A stretch of 64,000 bases of DNA from Symsagittifera roscoffensis (lineage: Eukaryota; Xenacoelomorpha; Acoela; Convolutidae), in contig NC_087065.1 in NCBI RefSeq assembly GCF_963678635.1, positions 33,481,679 to 33,545,678 on the forward strand, in the 5' to 3' direction. A model generated the notes under the pieces. The model was not told the DNA's origin. It ran no database searches and saw only the letters and a program-made list of their open reading frames with translations. Shown in pieces: positions 12,401 through 20,340 of this stretch (position 1 is its first letter; each line of letters begins with the position of its first letter). A program made the translations under genes and the position numbers.

Positions 12401-14689
12401 GGTTGGTTCAGGTGGGGGATGGCGGGAATAAGGGCACAAAGGGGCAAACGCTTGGGGAGTTTAAGGGAAGAGGAAATCAGTCCACCTTCAATCCCCCCCT
12501 AAAGTTTCAAATTTTATTTAAGAAAATTTGAAAAGAAGAAAATTCAGTTATTGAGTAACATAGAAAGTAACAATGTTATCAAAGTTGCAAGTTACAACAA
12601 ATAACCAACTTTTCTTTGAAACGTAAAAAAGACTTTATTTGTGCTGAAATTCGCATCTCAATAAGATGAAAAAATCGATTTTAATTGAGTTTGATTGTCA
12701 AGGTCCACAAAAGTGGGAAAAAATTGACTATAAGGGATTAAAAATGGATTTTGTTGCCAGGAAAAATAATAATATTATAATCCACTTTTAATTAATTGAT
12801 TATAATCAATTTTTTTTTCACTTTTGTGGACAGTGACAATGAAACTCAATGATAATCGATTTTATTCATGGAACTCCAATGCGGGTAGTTCCCGAGTACA
12901 AGACACCTGCTTTTGCATTAAAAAAAGGTTTTACATGCGAATATCGGAACTCGTTAATGGTTGGACTGTAAAAAAAATTTTGGCAAAAAATGGTTGAAAT
13001 TGTTGCCTAAGCTAATTTTGTTTTAGTTTTTCTTATTCACTCACCAAAATTAACCGCAACCAATTTCTAGATTTCAAAGCTACTCTCCTCACACGGACAA
13101 ATGCTAATTATTAACTTGAATTTAAAAAAGTATTTTTAGTTTTAAGAAATTGTGTCAAAACTTTCTGTGCTATTTTGCACAACTGCCAATTCTGATTTCT
13201 GAAAAAGTTTGATTACGACTATTACTTCTGCAGCTGCAAGACATGCATAAGTTGCGGGAGTACATTCTGGATGCGCTGGTGCCCTTCGTGAGTGACCAGC
13301 TGTGGTTCGAGCACTATCACGATGTGGCCAGACCCTGGATCAAGAACAATCTGCCTCTGTTTGTGTCCGACTCCATTGCAAACCAGCAAAGGGTGAGAAG
13401 AGTTACTAACGAATAGATTGCTAAAAGGTTCTTACTTTTTGCATAAGATCATTTTGGTTTAGTCCAAAATTTGGCAAGTCTGAAATTCCACGTTCATCAA
13501 TTAGGCAGAAATTAGAACAAATGTTTTGAAATTACGTTTTTGATTTGACAATTTTTATGCCATTGATCTTATCTATTTTTTTGCGGGAAATCCCACTTTA
13601 TGATGACCTCTTATTATTCCAGATGCAACAGATGCACGAAAGACGCAGCCAAACTTCATCAGAAACGGTTAGTTGCCTTAAATATTGTCTCAAAATATGA
13701 GGCATCCGAGATTAAGTTTATTTTCTGGTAATTTAGATTTTTTATTCTGTTAGAATAAGTATCTCCAAACATTATTCGCTAGATAATTGTAAAATATCGG
13801 ACCGATTAAATTAGGGGCCAATAGATTTTGTCCTTCTAAAAACTGGTAGATTTGGTTCTATGTAGATATACTAGCAGATTTCGCCTTCTTGAATAAATTA
13901 ATTACCGAGGTTTTTAGGCTCTAATTTTTGAAGCTTTAAACCTCTCAATCAGAAGCCACTGGAATATATGTATAGCAATAGGACGAAATCTGCAATTTGA
14001 CGAGTTTGATTGATGACTTTGAAGTGCAGATGGGGTGGTGTGGTTTCAGCTGCTGCAGAATTACATCTCGTGCTGTCAGAAGCTGTCGTGGCTGCTGAAT
14101 GAGAACGAGTTCCTGCTCGGCTGTCGGCCATGCACTCTCGACGCCCTCGTCTTCTCCCATCTCTCAGTCCTGAGGGAACTGAAGTCCTCGCTCTGTCTGG
14201 ACCTAGCTGAACCCACCAGGGATAACCTCATCAAGTACCTCGACAGACTGTCGGCGAGGTCAGCAATCTTTTCTGTTTTTTCGACCAAGCAGTTTATTTT
14301 CAGGTCGCATACTGAAATTGATGTTTTAAAGTTTTCTTTTTACTTGCGAGAGCAAGGGTCTTGTTCAAGTTTTGACAATAGCCCTGCGCTGCACTCATTT
14401 TTGAACAACCAAATAGTATTCCCAATTAGTGTAACATTCTTAAAAAATCGATTGCTGAAATCTCCACAAATTTGCTATCATTATCTATTCGTTGATGAAT
14501 CATTTATCCAGGTATGTGCTTCTGAACCCCGGCTGGCGCAGGTACAACTGTGGCATGTACTGGTCTCTGGCCCTGATGGCCATACTCTCGGGCACTGTGG
14601 CCTTCTCTGCTATGGCCACTATGGAACACTACCAAGTATGGCCCCTGTTCGCACAGTCAGAGCCACATCTGTTCACCGATCTAGAATGA
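360..14689 (+). CDS. Tandem metaxin-like gene (3' part; at least three metaxin modules in one protein)
   Basis: Thirteen exons can be spliced with GT-AG introns into one open frame of 2262 nt: 360-437, 1247-1458, 1599-1943, 2032-2164, 2428-2592, 2924-2998, 9115-9326, 9523-9819, 9939-10092, 13234-13392, 13623-13667, 14050-14258, 14512-14689 (stop TGA). Metaxins are mitochondrial outer-membrane proteins with an N-terminal Tom37/thioredoxin-like part, a GST-C helical part and, in metaxin-1 types, a C-terminal membrane anchor; the family works with the SAM complex in beta-barrel import. Module A is seen only from its linker onward, so the gene starts upstream of the window. Module B is 310 aa, close to a complete metaxin-1. 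Module C is about 347 aa and carries the sole anchor (YWSLALMAILSGTVAFSA). The modules are strongly diverged at residue level, yet exon lengths and intron phases match. Cell location and role are inferred from the family. The fusion itself needs transcript support. Confidence 0.85.
883..1060 (+). repeat. SINE-like repeat with tRNA-like head
   Basis: The stretch containing TAGTCTGGAGCTAACGAATA, then GCCTGGAACGGC and CCTGTTTTTTT aligns by eye with 5753-5900. It resembles a decayed tRNA-derived promoter head followed by an unrelated body. A short segment (CACAAATTTGACCAGGAC) is duplicated in tandem here. Confidence 0.45.
1247..1458 (+). CDS. Metaxin module A, GST-C exon
   Basis: The exon has 212 nt, phase 0 in and phase 2 out, with acceptor CTCTGCAG and donor GTGGGT. 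It encodes the metaxin GST-C core: an amphipathic helix (SAEAFLRDIGTLLG), then FLCG followed by the SKLDAKIASLLLMPLL helix. This corresponds to the family pattern of F-x-x-G and then S-x-D-A with a hydrophobic helix. Its length equals exactly that of the module B equivalent (212 nt). No membrane anchor follows; the frame runs directly into module B. Confidence 0.85.
1599..1943 (+). CDS. Metaxin module B, linker plus N-terminal Tom37-like exon
   Basis: The exon has 345 nt, phase 2 in and phase 2 out (acceptor AAACAG, donor GTAAGC). About 65 residues of spacer precede a strand-turn-helix unit: VVIYTPLANRSGLPTLDHEC and then a helix and strand ending NISVHFEH. The G-L-P-T-L-D turn is the metaxin/Tom37 N-terminal signature, where the family reads G-L-P-S-x-D. 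It aligns with RVPTLDVSSLELAA in module C. Confidence 0.85.
2032..2164 (+). CDS. Metaxin module B, thioredoxin-like second half
   Basis: The exon has 133 nt, phase 2 in and phase 0 out (donor GTAATA). It encodes LPIIEIRQNDGTRFAVPREE followed by a helix. This is the metaxin segment in which a cis-Pro strand is followed by a short polar strand and the I-x-x-Y/L helix. It corresponds to 9939-10092 in module C. Confidence 0.8.
2428..2592 (+). CDS. Metaxin module B, central helix exon
   Basis: The exon has 165 nt, phase 0 at both ends, with donor GTAAGA. It encodes DLHLLPAVLYTLWAVSENFE and then LTLDWFTRKCFES. It is equivalent to the metaxin-1 helix L-L-P-x-L-x-x-x-x-W followed by a W-containing helix. 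An acceptor 3 nt further on (exon start 2431) would keep the same frame, so the exact start is uncertain by one codon. Confidence 0.8.
2924..2998 (+). CDS. Metaxin module B, linker exon
   Basis: This 75-nt exon is phase 0 at both ends and encodes DEVIRWIQEEIHC plus a serine-rich loop. The acceptor is ATTTCAG and the donor GTACAC, the weakest donor in the gene. It precedes the 6.1-kb intron that is filled with transposon remains. Confidence 0.65.
3265..3345. repeat. Short tandem repeat, unit about 16-17 bp (CTATACTAATCTACCC)
   Basis: About four imperfect units lie in tandem directly 5' of the MULE remains. A related run (CCTATACCAAAATATCCCAT) lies at 15880, in the same place relative to the second MULE copy, so the tract probably belongs to that element's end. 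Confidence 0.6.
3800..5010 (+). pseudogene. Decayed MULE (Mutator-like) transposase with FLYWCH-type family features
   Basis: Three reading-frame pieces in the right order survive. The piece at 3814-4122 resembles the region before the transposase core (VPVNSIIIANGLQ... then SALNRALNRQKVKERP... VPP). The piece at 4231-4620 holds the end of the MULE core: a DFELAALNVF segment where the family has an acidic catalytic residue, then a C-x2-H-like GCFSHLCQEL, then the helix LSLRLLSALSFVPNEIVNEA. The piece at 4768-5000 is the family tail (THTFLEQIKL... KKYRELNEKVKNR). Stops and frameshifts separate the pieces. The remains lie wholly inside the 6.1-kb metaxin intron. The MULE class rests on remembered family patterns. 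Confidence 0.75.
5753..5900 (+). repeat. SINE-like repeat with tRNA-like head
   Basis: CTTGGTCCGGAGGTAACAAG, then GCCTGGGACGACAAGAGTCC and GGATTGGAATCTGAC resemble a tRNA-derived A box and B box (GGTTCGANTCC-like), followed by a body starting CCTGTTTTTTC. It aligns with 883-1060. The 50 bp before it contain a local tandem duplication of CTTGGTCTCTGGT. Confidence 0.5.
6960..8720 (+). pseudogene. Decayed non-LTR retrotransposon (LINE) reverse transcriptase
   Basis: Frameshifted pieces follow the order of a LINE reverse transcriptase. TAKFQPTYKK lies near 7720. Next is NYQRKCLLAIMGKDLKKLIN at about 7771-7860 (family pattern N-Y-R-P-I-S-x-L... K-x-x-E-x-x-I). A CV-F-I-...-FDT segment near 7980-8000 is the first catalytic motif and is damaged. 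LQGSLLGSILFWLSIKDL follows at 8150-8210. The YADD position has decayed (STVCRHCALYTTT at about 8230-8265), and KTENWFSE...DKTTT comes after. No intact ORF remains and no poly-A tail is certain. It lies in the metaxin gene's large intron. Confidence 0.75.
9115..9326 (+). CDS. Metaxin module B, GST-C exon
   Basis: The exon has 212 nt, phase 0 in and phase 2 out, with acceptor GGTTTCAG and donor GTACTA. It encodes MYLKELSAILG, then VLCEHFTSLDAQLFALLFIL, the metaxin S-L-D-A helix. Length and phases are identical to the module A exon at 1247-1458. As in module A no transmembrane segment follows, so modules A and B are soluble domains joined to C. Confidence 0.85.
9523..9819 (+). CDS. Metaxin module C, linker plus N-terminal Tom37-like exon
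   Basis: The exon has 297 nt, phase 2 in and phase 2 out (donor GTCAGA). A Ser/Thr-rich spacer of about 60 residues is followed by VVIQCFGYKSRVPTLDVSSL and a helix and strand (VHVPVKF). This is the same fold element as 1599-1943 with the same phases. Confidence 0.85.
9939..10092 (+). CDS. Metaxin module C, thioredoxin-like second half
   Basis: The exon has 154 nt, phase 2 in and phase 0 out (donor GTTCGT). It encodes LWLMYRPPPVRSFSLDTATG followed by a helix. Two tandem acceptors (TTTAG at 9932 and at 9938) lie 6 nt apart and both keep the frame. The downstream one gives the better match to module B, and alternative use would add two residues. Confidence 0.75.
10761..10810 (+). repeat. Copy 2 of the AGCCGGTT short dispersed repeat
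   Basis: It reads AGCCGGTTACTGTGTTAGTA, then GCACAG and TGTTCCGGCCACAGTC, the best preserved of four copies in the window. Confidence 0.6.
11170..11460 (-). repeat. tRNA-derived SINE-like element
   Basis: On the minus strand the right end reads TTAGCCTGAGTAACAAGGAC and ends its head with GGGGTTCAAGTCCC, a good RNA polymerase III B box of a tRNA type. The body (through about 11170) is repeated with clear similarity at 54790-55045, including the segments TTTCAAACCGGT, GATATATCACTCAAC and GTCCGATGATTATTT. A shorter piece (CATTTTCAATGGTCGGA) lies at 29687-29703. Confidence 0.65.
11891..12475. repeat. Fold-back element with a C-rich arm and a G-rich arm
   Basis: From 11891 to about 12336 the + strand is C-rich with a loose unit of the type CCTGAACCAAACCCCC. 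From 12348 to about 12475 it switches to G-rich. Around the centre, CTGAACAACACCCAATCCAC (12312) is the reverse complement, with few mismatches, of the stretch at 12348-12374. At the outer ends ACGTTTGCC (11909) matches inverted GGCAAACGC (12443). Long minus-strand ORFs here are low-complexity shadows. Confidence 0.7.
12666..12870. repeat. Imperfect palindrome of about 200 bp (MITE-like)
   Basis: The left arm (AATCGATTTTAATTGAGTTT, then GTCCACAAAAGTG and AAAAATTGA) and the right arm (TCAATTTTTTTTTCACTTTTG, GTGGAC, then ACTCAATGATAATCGATTTT) are reverse complements with scattered mismatches. The centre is AT-rich. I found no protein and no clear target duplication. Confidence 0.65.
13234..13392 (+). 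CDS. Metaxin module C, central helix exon
   Basis: The exon has 159 nt, phase 0 at both ends, with acceptor TTCTGCAG and donor GTGAGA. It encodes LREYILDALVPFVSDQLWFE followed by ARPWIKNNLPLFV. This is the metaxin-1 pattern of a helix ending in a Trp, then R/K-x-W and a proline-bearing amphipathic stretch. It is the module C counterpart of 2428-2592. Confidence 0.85.
13623..13667 (+). CDS. Metaxin module C, short linker exon
   Basis: This 45-nt exon encodes MQQMHERRSQTSSET, phase 0 at both ends, with acceptor TTATTCCAG and donor GTTAGT. It is a microexon-sized equivalent of the 78-nt and 75-nt linker exons of modules A and B. The call rests on clean splice sites and on keeping the frame between its neighbours. 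Confidence 0.65.
14050..14258 (+). CDS. Metaxin module C, GST-C exon
   Basis: The exon has 209 nt, phase 0 in and phase 2 out, with acceptor GGTTTCAG and donor GTCAGC. It encodes CCQKLSWLLNENEFLLG, then CTLDALVFSHLSVL, closely matching the metaxin-1 pattern F-x-x-G-x-x-x-x-S/T-L-D-A-x-V-F. It is the best conserved of the three GST-C exons and identifies the family. Confidence 0.9.
14512..14689 (+). CDS. Metaxin module C, terminal exon with membrane anchor
   Basis: The exon has 178 nt, phase 2 in, and ends in TGA at 14687-14689. Basic residues (WRRYN) precede a single hydrophobic segment (YWSLALMAILSGTVAFSA), followed by a short tail ending FTDLE. This is the arrangement of the metaxin-1 C-terminal outer-membrane anchor. 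Neither module A nor module B has an equivalent exon. Confidence 0.85.
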
Positions 14690-14808
14690 AATCGAAGTTT
14701 AAACTACACCCTTGAACTCTCGATCTCCTTGTGAAGCTTCCAAGCTCTCAGTGCCTTTAAAATAACCAGCTGCTTCATTGGCAACTCTAAAATTTATAAC
14801 TTTGCAAA

Positions 14809-14814
14809 ATTAAA
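14809..14814 (+). terminator. Candidate polyadenylation signal ATTAAA
   Basis: ATTAAA, the common variant signal, lies 120 nt after the metaxin-gene stop codon. No AATAAA lies closer downstream. Assignment is by position only. Confidence 0.4.
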
Positions 14815-15870
14815 CAATTTATACATTCAAGTAAAAACATAAACTGGCCTCGGTTATTTCATAGTAGTTAATTAATTATGTCCAGAACCGTACCGTAAAC
14901 AAGTTCTTGATCACAATTGTCAAAAATTACTTTTTTAGAAAACAATCAAAGATTGGAACAGAAATCAAATTAAAAATTTGAGGACTTTAAAGTTAAACTC
15001 ATGTAAACGTTAAATATTTATCATCAAGCTTCACCATATATTGACCCAATCACATAAATTGAAACATCATTATAACAAAATTATTCAAACTACGCCAAAA
15101 CTGTTAATCTGAAATTTGAACAAAGAAGAGTAGTCGGCTGCTGTTCTAGTAGCACAGAAAATTCCGCCCACATCAGCGATAAAAGTCTTAATTTTTTTTC
15201 TTCATTTTTTCAAATTTGTTCAAATTTTCAAACTAAGATAATCATAGCTCAAAATTCGCAACCTTGATATATGAGCGTCAAGGCACGTTTAGACAAAGTT
15301 TTCAGGATGGTCAACCAAAAGTGAAAGTCGCAAAATATTACCAAAGGGGTGAGTTTGGAAAACCTTCGCAACTAAAATCGAATGGAGAGGCCGTTCACCT
15401 CTTGCCGTTCACCTCTTGCCTTTCTTGGCACACTGCTGACTCGCTATATTAAATCAAAGAGAAGTCGTTATTTGTCCATCTGGCTGTAATAATTCATCGT
15501 TTCCTCCCCTAAACAAATTACAGGAACTCCCTCCAAAAATAACTGCTCGGGGTGGCTGTAAACGTTTTTTATTAGTATAAGTTACGGCAATGAGCGAGAT
15601 CCCAGTTTCCTAATTCAAATAAAATGAACGACTGATACTTAATAGCTGCGTGTAGTCACTGACATTCAGTATGAACCAAGATATCAAGCAATAAGGAAAT
15701 ATTGTATATTTCAGAATCAAAAACAAAGAACTTTTTGAAGTTAGAATTAACATCTGTGCAAAACGTAAAGTGCTAATTTGAGTGCTTCTTATTACAAACT
15801 GAGATTTCGAATCAACTGAGTAAGCCAAGCGGTAGCTCGCAAGATGCTGGTCACAGGACAAAAAATCTCG
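14815..15870. other. Intergenic DNA, nothing coding seen
   Basis: This is AT-rich sequence downstream of the metaxin gene. Apart from the short dispersed repeat at 15132 I see no gene, RNA or mobile-element coding sequence. Confidence 0.5.
15132..15176 (+). repeat. Copy 3 of the AGCCGGTT short dispersed repeat
   Basis: It reads AGTCGGCTGCTGTTCTAGTA, then GCACAGAAAATTCCGCCCAC, the most diverged of the four copies. Confidence 0.55.
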
Positions 15871-16766
15871 TACAAAAGTATCCTATACCAAAATATCCCA
15901 TACCAATATATTCTAATGGTTACAATAGCTTATACCAAAATAACCCACGTCAATTAAAACTTCTCACAAAAGACTAAAAACTCTATTCTGATATAAACGA
16001 CCGAGAATTGGTGCATATCTCTATATCGCAATTAATGTGATTTTCAAATCAGCTGCATCATTTAATTTGAGACGACATAATAAAGAAATAGTGCTAATGG
16101 TAAAAAAATATTTCCTAATGATTGAATTTTGTTTTCCAATCTATTAATTGAGTCAAAAATGATGAAAATGTCACGAATAAACAACAAAAAGCACTTCTAC
16201 TTGGATGGACAGCGTGACACCCTTACACACAGCACTTCTACAATGGACACCAATTTGACAGAATTTATTATCTGTAAAAATTAACAGTACAAACCGTCGC
16301 TTATTTTGGATGGACAGCGTGACACAAAATCTAACACTCACTGGAGTTGTCCAAATTAGCGATCTTATAAATGTCCAATGATTCTTGTAACATCCAATAA
16401 AACTTTTTTTCAAAACCGAGCGCAGCCAGGAATTCAACCCAATCGTTCAGAAGCAAAGGATTTAGTTAGCCAGCTGAAGAAACAGCAAAAACTCACATCA
16501 ATCTTGAGCGGTGAGAGCGACAATCCGGCGATTCAGTTTTCTTATCCTTCATGTGCAGCGTTGTCCAAAACGCTCAATCAGAACAGAAGGACAAAACTTC
16601 TAAAAGAAATTTCATTGACACCGTCATTTTTCGGAAGAACTTTGCCCATATGATAGCAAAAAAAGAGGGCAGCGAGAGACTTATTGCTTTTGGGGACATA
16701 AAAAAATTAATTGCTTTTTGCGTCCAGAGCAAAGATTGGCTTTTTAAGGAAACTTTTAAGGTTTGA
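15870..16766 (+). pseudogene. 5' fragment of a second MULE copy
   Basis: The frame at 16378-16650 contains PAIQFSYPSCAALSKTLNQN and then RR, which aligns with KAVQLAHPCRSALNRALNRQ in the MULE at 3.8 kb. It also has the same upstream landmarks (a CTATACCAA-type tract at 15880 and an AATTAATGT segment near 16030). The transposase core is absent, so this is a truncated relative. An exact 19-bp direct repeat (TGGATGGACAGCGTGACAC) lies at 16202-16220 and 16307-16325. Confidence 0.55.
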
Positions 16767-17149
16767 TCATTTCGATTTCAACAAGTCGCGTGGGATTTCT
16801 GCGCACTGAATAAAAAGGCTTGGGGGTTTTTTAATGATCTGCAACTTCAAATGTGAAAGGTTAATTATTCTAAGTGTTCATTAAGAGGCATTATGAAGTT
16901 TAATGCATTATGACCTCAATATCCAAGGAAAAACTCTCAGAAAAATTTGTAAGTTTGTTCGTAAGTGAGCTTGATTGTAAGTTTTTCAATTTCGCTTCCT
17001 TTTCACTTAATAAGATGAGGCCAAATTGAGATCTTAAATTAGAAAAAAAAATGCATAAAAGATATTAAAAAAAATTTACTAGAAGGAAATTCCAGTAGAA
17101 AGAAAGACTACATATTGACCAGGGATAAATCTAACTAGTATTTGTGTCA

Positions 17150-17700
17150 GGCGATCAGGGGGGGGGGGGGGGGTGGGTGGCTGACCCCAATGTTTTAAGA
17201 TAGGGAATAGAGCATCCGGTCACCCACCTATGTAATCAGTTAAGGGAATAGATTTCCCAAGGTATTAAGATGGAGAATAGAGTTGGTAAGGTTTCATGGT
17301 TTGAGTGATGGTAAGAGAATGGTAAAAAAACGGTATTTTTGAATTTTGTGTGGAAATGTCTTGTTTTTTTGCAAAAATTTCGGCGCACCTTACCTGATGG
17401 GTAATTATTATTGGTGTGTTACGTGTGAATAGATTTTCCAGTGCCTTAAGATAGGTTTCATATTTTCGGTTGGTAAGGTGGTAAGTTTCAGAAAATTTTT
17501 TCCGCGCCCGATCTTACCATGTTTTAAGATAGTGTTTAGAATTCCATTATATTGAGATAGTGTATAGGTATCCTTATGTATAAGGGTTAGAAAATCATTG
17601 CACCAACATAGGGAAAAGATTTCCCAATGTATTAAGATAGGGAATGTTAGGGTTTCAGTGTGATGGTAAGAGAGTGGTAAAAAAACGGTATTAACGGAGT
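17150..17700. repeat. Two-copy tandem block, period about 365 bp, with recurrent TTAAGATAGGGAATAG motif
   Basis: The segment 17243-17336 (GGGAATAGATTTCCCAAGG..., then GGTAAAAAAACGGTATT) recurs at 17610-17694 with few changes. Between them the motif TTAAGATAG(G/T) recurs several times. A run of about 17 G opens the block at 17158. The ORF read on the minus strand (17408-17719) is made of this repeat and is not a gene. Confidence 0.65.
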
Positions 17701-17942
17701 TTAAAGTGTAGGTTGTCAAATAAAATTATTATGTTTTTTTGCTTCTTGGTAATTCAATGGAAAGATAGGCAAAAACTTGAAGTTTGAATCAAAAAAATTG
17801 AAACTTTTTCAAACAATTTCGAAAAACGAAGTTTGATGAAATTTATCTTACTAACTATTTTGTTAGATGATCTTACTTTTTAAAATAGTACTCAATCTAG
17901 CTGAAACCAGGCTGAAACCTACTGAAACTTCGTAAAACGTTA

Positions 17943-18100
17943 TCAAGTTCTGGGAAAAAATTGCAAAAGTGTTAAGTTTTTGGAAAAAATTGCAAAAAAT
18001 TTCATGTTTTCGAAAAAAAATGCAAAAATTTCAAAGTTTTTGACAAAAAGTTGCAAAACTTCATGTTTTTGAAAACAATTACAGAAATGTCAAGGTTTTG
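17943..18100. repeat. Minisatellite-like tract, unit about 32 bp
   Basis: About five degenerate units share the form AAGTTTTTGGAAAAAATTGC followed by AAAAATTTC. It is AT-rich with no coding content. Confidence 0.55.
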
Positions 18101-20340
18101 TTTGGTTTTTGTCGCACCTGATCTAATTGAAAAAATATATTCACGTGAAGAGTTTAAAGCTAAGCTCAAATTAGAGCTTCATTGGCATCATGTTGAGACA
18201 ATGATACAAAACTTTGAATAAAAATATAGATTCCTCCACAATTTTCTCTCACAGTTTTGAAAACGATAAAGTTTACCCTAATGTGAGCTAAAAATTAAGT
18301 TATATAATGCTCTGAACCCTTAAATGAATGCCTATATTAGCTGAATCAATATTGAAACTTCCGTTTTCTCGGGAAAATTATTCGTAATTTTTGAGAAAGT
18401 AAAGTATCCAAAACTTTGCATTTTAACCTTCTATTTGTGTAATTAACTGATTTTTTGTCCAGTTCAGGGCAAATTCTCTTGAAAATCTCAAATAAATTGA
18501 ACAATAAAGGCAATATTTTTTGATATTTCTAGATTCAACTCCATGATTCAACTCCTGAGTTTTTTCTCAATGATTAACCCAAAAATTTACAAAAACTACA
18601 ATTTCTGTTTTAAGTTTTTCACGTTAACAGTAAATTTCAAACCAATGATAAAATTGAAGAGTCTACCGCTAAATTTGACTGAAAATGGGGTAAGTTTCTT
18701 TTGAAAGTATAACAGACATTACATGAAATTCAACAAAATCTTCTTTATAACACATGATTATCTCTGTTGCTTCTAAAACATAATTTTCACAGTTTTTCCG
18801 TAGAAAATTTTATGTTTTAAGGTTATCCTGCGTAATACAAGTTTCGCTATTGAACTCACTTTGCGATAAAATTTAGTCAGAGCTGGAGAATTCAGGAGAA
18901 AAATAGTTTCAACTGAACGAACAATTTTCGGGCAGAGATAAAATTAGAATTGATAACGTCTGATTATGACTACTTAGTTTGTACATTTTTTCCTTCAGGT
19001 TCACTTGTTCGGTTGCTACACTAAACTCTTCAATCAAAAATACAGTTTTTGGAATCCTTTACTATCACCTTTCTTGCAAAATAGTTATTAAATCGCTTTT
19101 TATTTTTGATTTTTAGCGGAAGTTTTTCAGAAATGTCTAAGTAAGAAAAAATTGGTGATAGTTAAAACGTTCAAAAGCACGTGAAAAAATTGAGAGTACA
19201 AAGGTATATTTTTACACTGAGAGCTGCTTGATTATTTATAATTTGAAAATCTCCAGAAATAGAAATACGCAAGTGGGCCTAGTTCCTAACTTCTGCAACA
19301 TCTAAATACTTCTGAAAAAACGCTTTCTAAAAAATCGATTTAGAAAAATAACTCAAGGTGCCAATTGTAACAATTTAAAATTTTTGCCAAAATTATTAAG
19401 CAAAAAAACTATTGTTCTACGTAATTATCTAATTGCAAAAAAAACCTATATCTGGTTCTGCTAAAGTATCAGTTGGTTTAGAAAATGTCAGCAAGCTCCA
19501 TAATTTTTTTTCTAAAAATCTTTCTACATCAAATTTTTTTATCCAAATTAATGAAATGTGGATATTAAAAGCAAATTTTTGATTTATGCTTCAAGTATCA
19601 TCTTCCATCAGATGTCGGAGTTGCGTTTACTTCACACAAATTATCTTCAAAACATTTGAATTTTCAGATAAAAAAACCTAGTTTATCAAATGATAACATA
19701 TTTTGCAATAAATTACACTTTTATGTTGGATTTTTTCTCAAGATATAATTTATAGGCTAAATTTTAATTAAATTATCTCAAAACTCCTAATGAATTAAAT
19801 TGAATTTCTACCTCAATTTAGTTTTTACTCATTTTCTGCTTCAGCCAATATCTTCCAGCTTAATCCAATTTGAACAGAATTTTAATTCAAAACTGAATTT
19901 AAGATGGAAAAATGTATCATTTCAACGAACATTCAATAATCCGAAGCAGAATTAATACCATAAATACTTTGCTAAAAAAACTTCAGATGATTTTCTCAAA
20001 CTGATTACTGTATGATGCTGTTTCAACTCTGAATTTCTATTTTGAAGTAAAATTTTTCGTTGAGAATGTTGTATACTATTAAGTTGAAGTTTTCAAAAGT
20101 TAGCAAAAACAAATTAATTTTTTTGTCTTTTCCAGGTCGGTTATCAAATTCTTTTTCTGAAATGGTCAAAAACAGGAGAAAATAATAATTATGAAAAAGT
20201 CAACCCCTATTTGACATCATAGTGAGGTTTCTTGTCTGCTGTATATTATTTTTTTGATACTAAATTCATATTCTGAAATTTCATTCAAAGTTTTTTCGAT
20301 ATGATCTATTTCTAACCAGTAAAAAACAATTACTGAATTA
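18100..20340. other. AT-rich gene-free stretch
   Basis: I find no reading frame of note, no RNA gene and no repeat structure beyond short A and T runs over these 2.2 kb. Confidence 0.5.

Larger units (their letters stand above)
10093..13233. other. Metaxin intron with repeats only
   Basis: This 3.1-kb intron has no coding sequence that I can see. It contains an AGCCGGTT-family repeat, a SINE-like element, a C-rich/G-rich fold-back and an imperfect palindrome, each listed separately. The rest is AT-rich unique-looking DNA. Confidence 0.6.

Noticed and set aside
17408-17719. Minus-strand ORF of 103 codons
   Set aside because: It consists of the tandem TTAAGATAG block and its composition follows the repeat unit.
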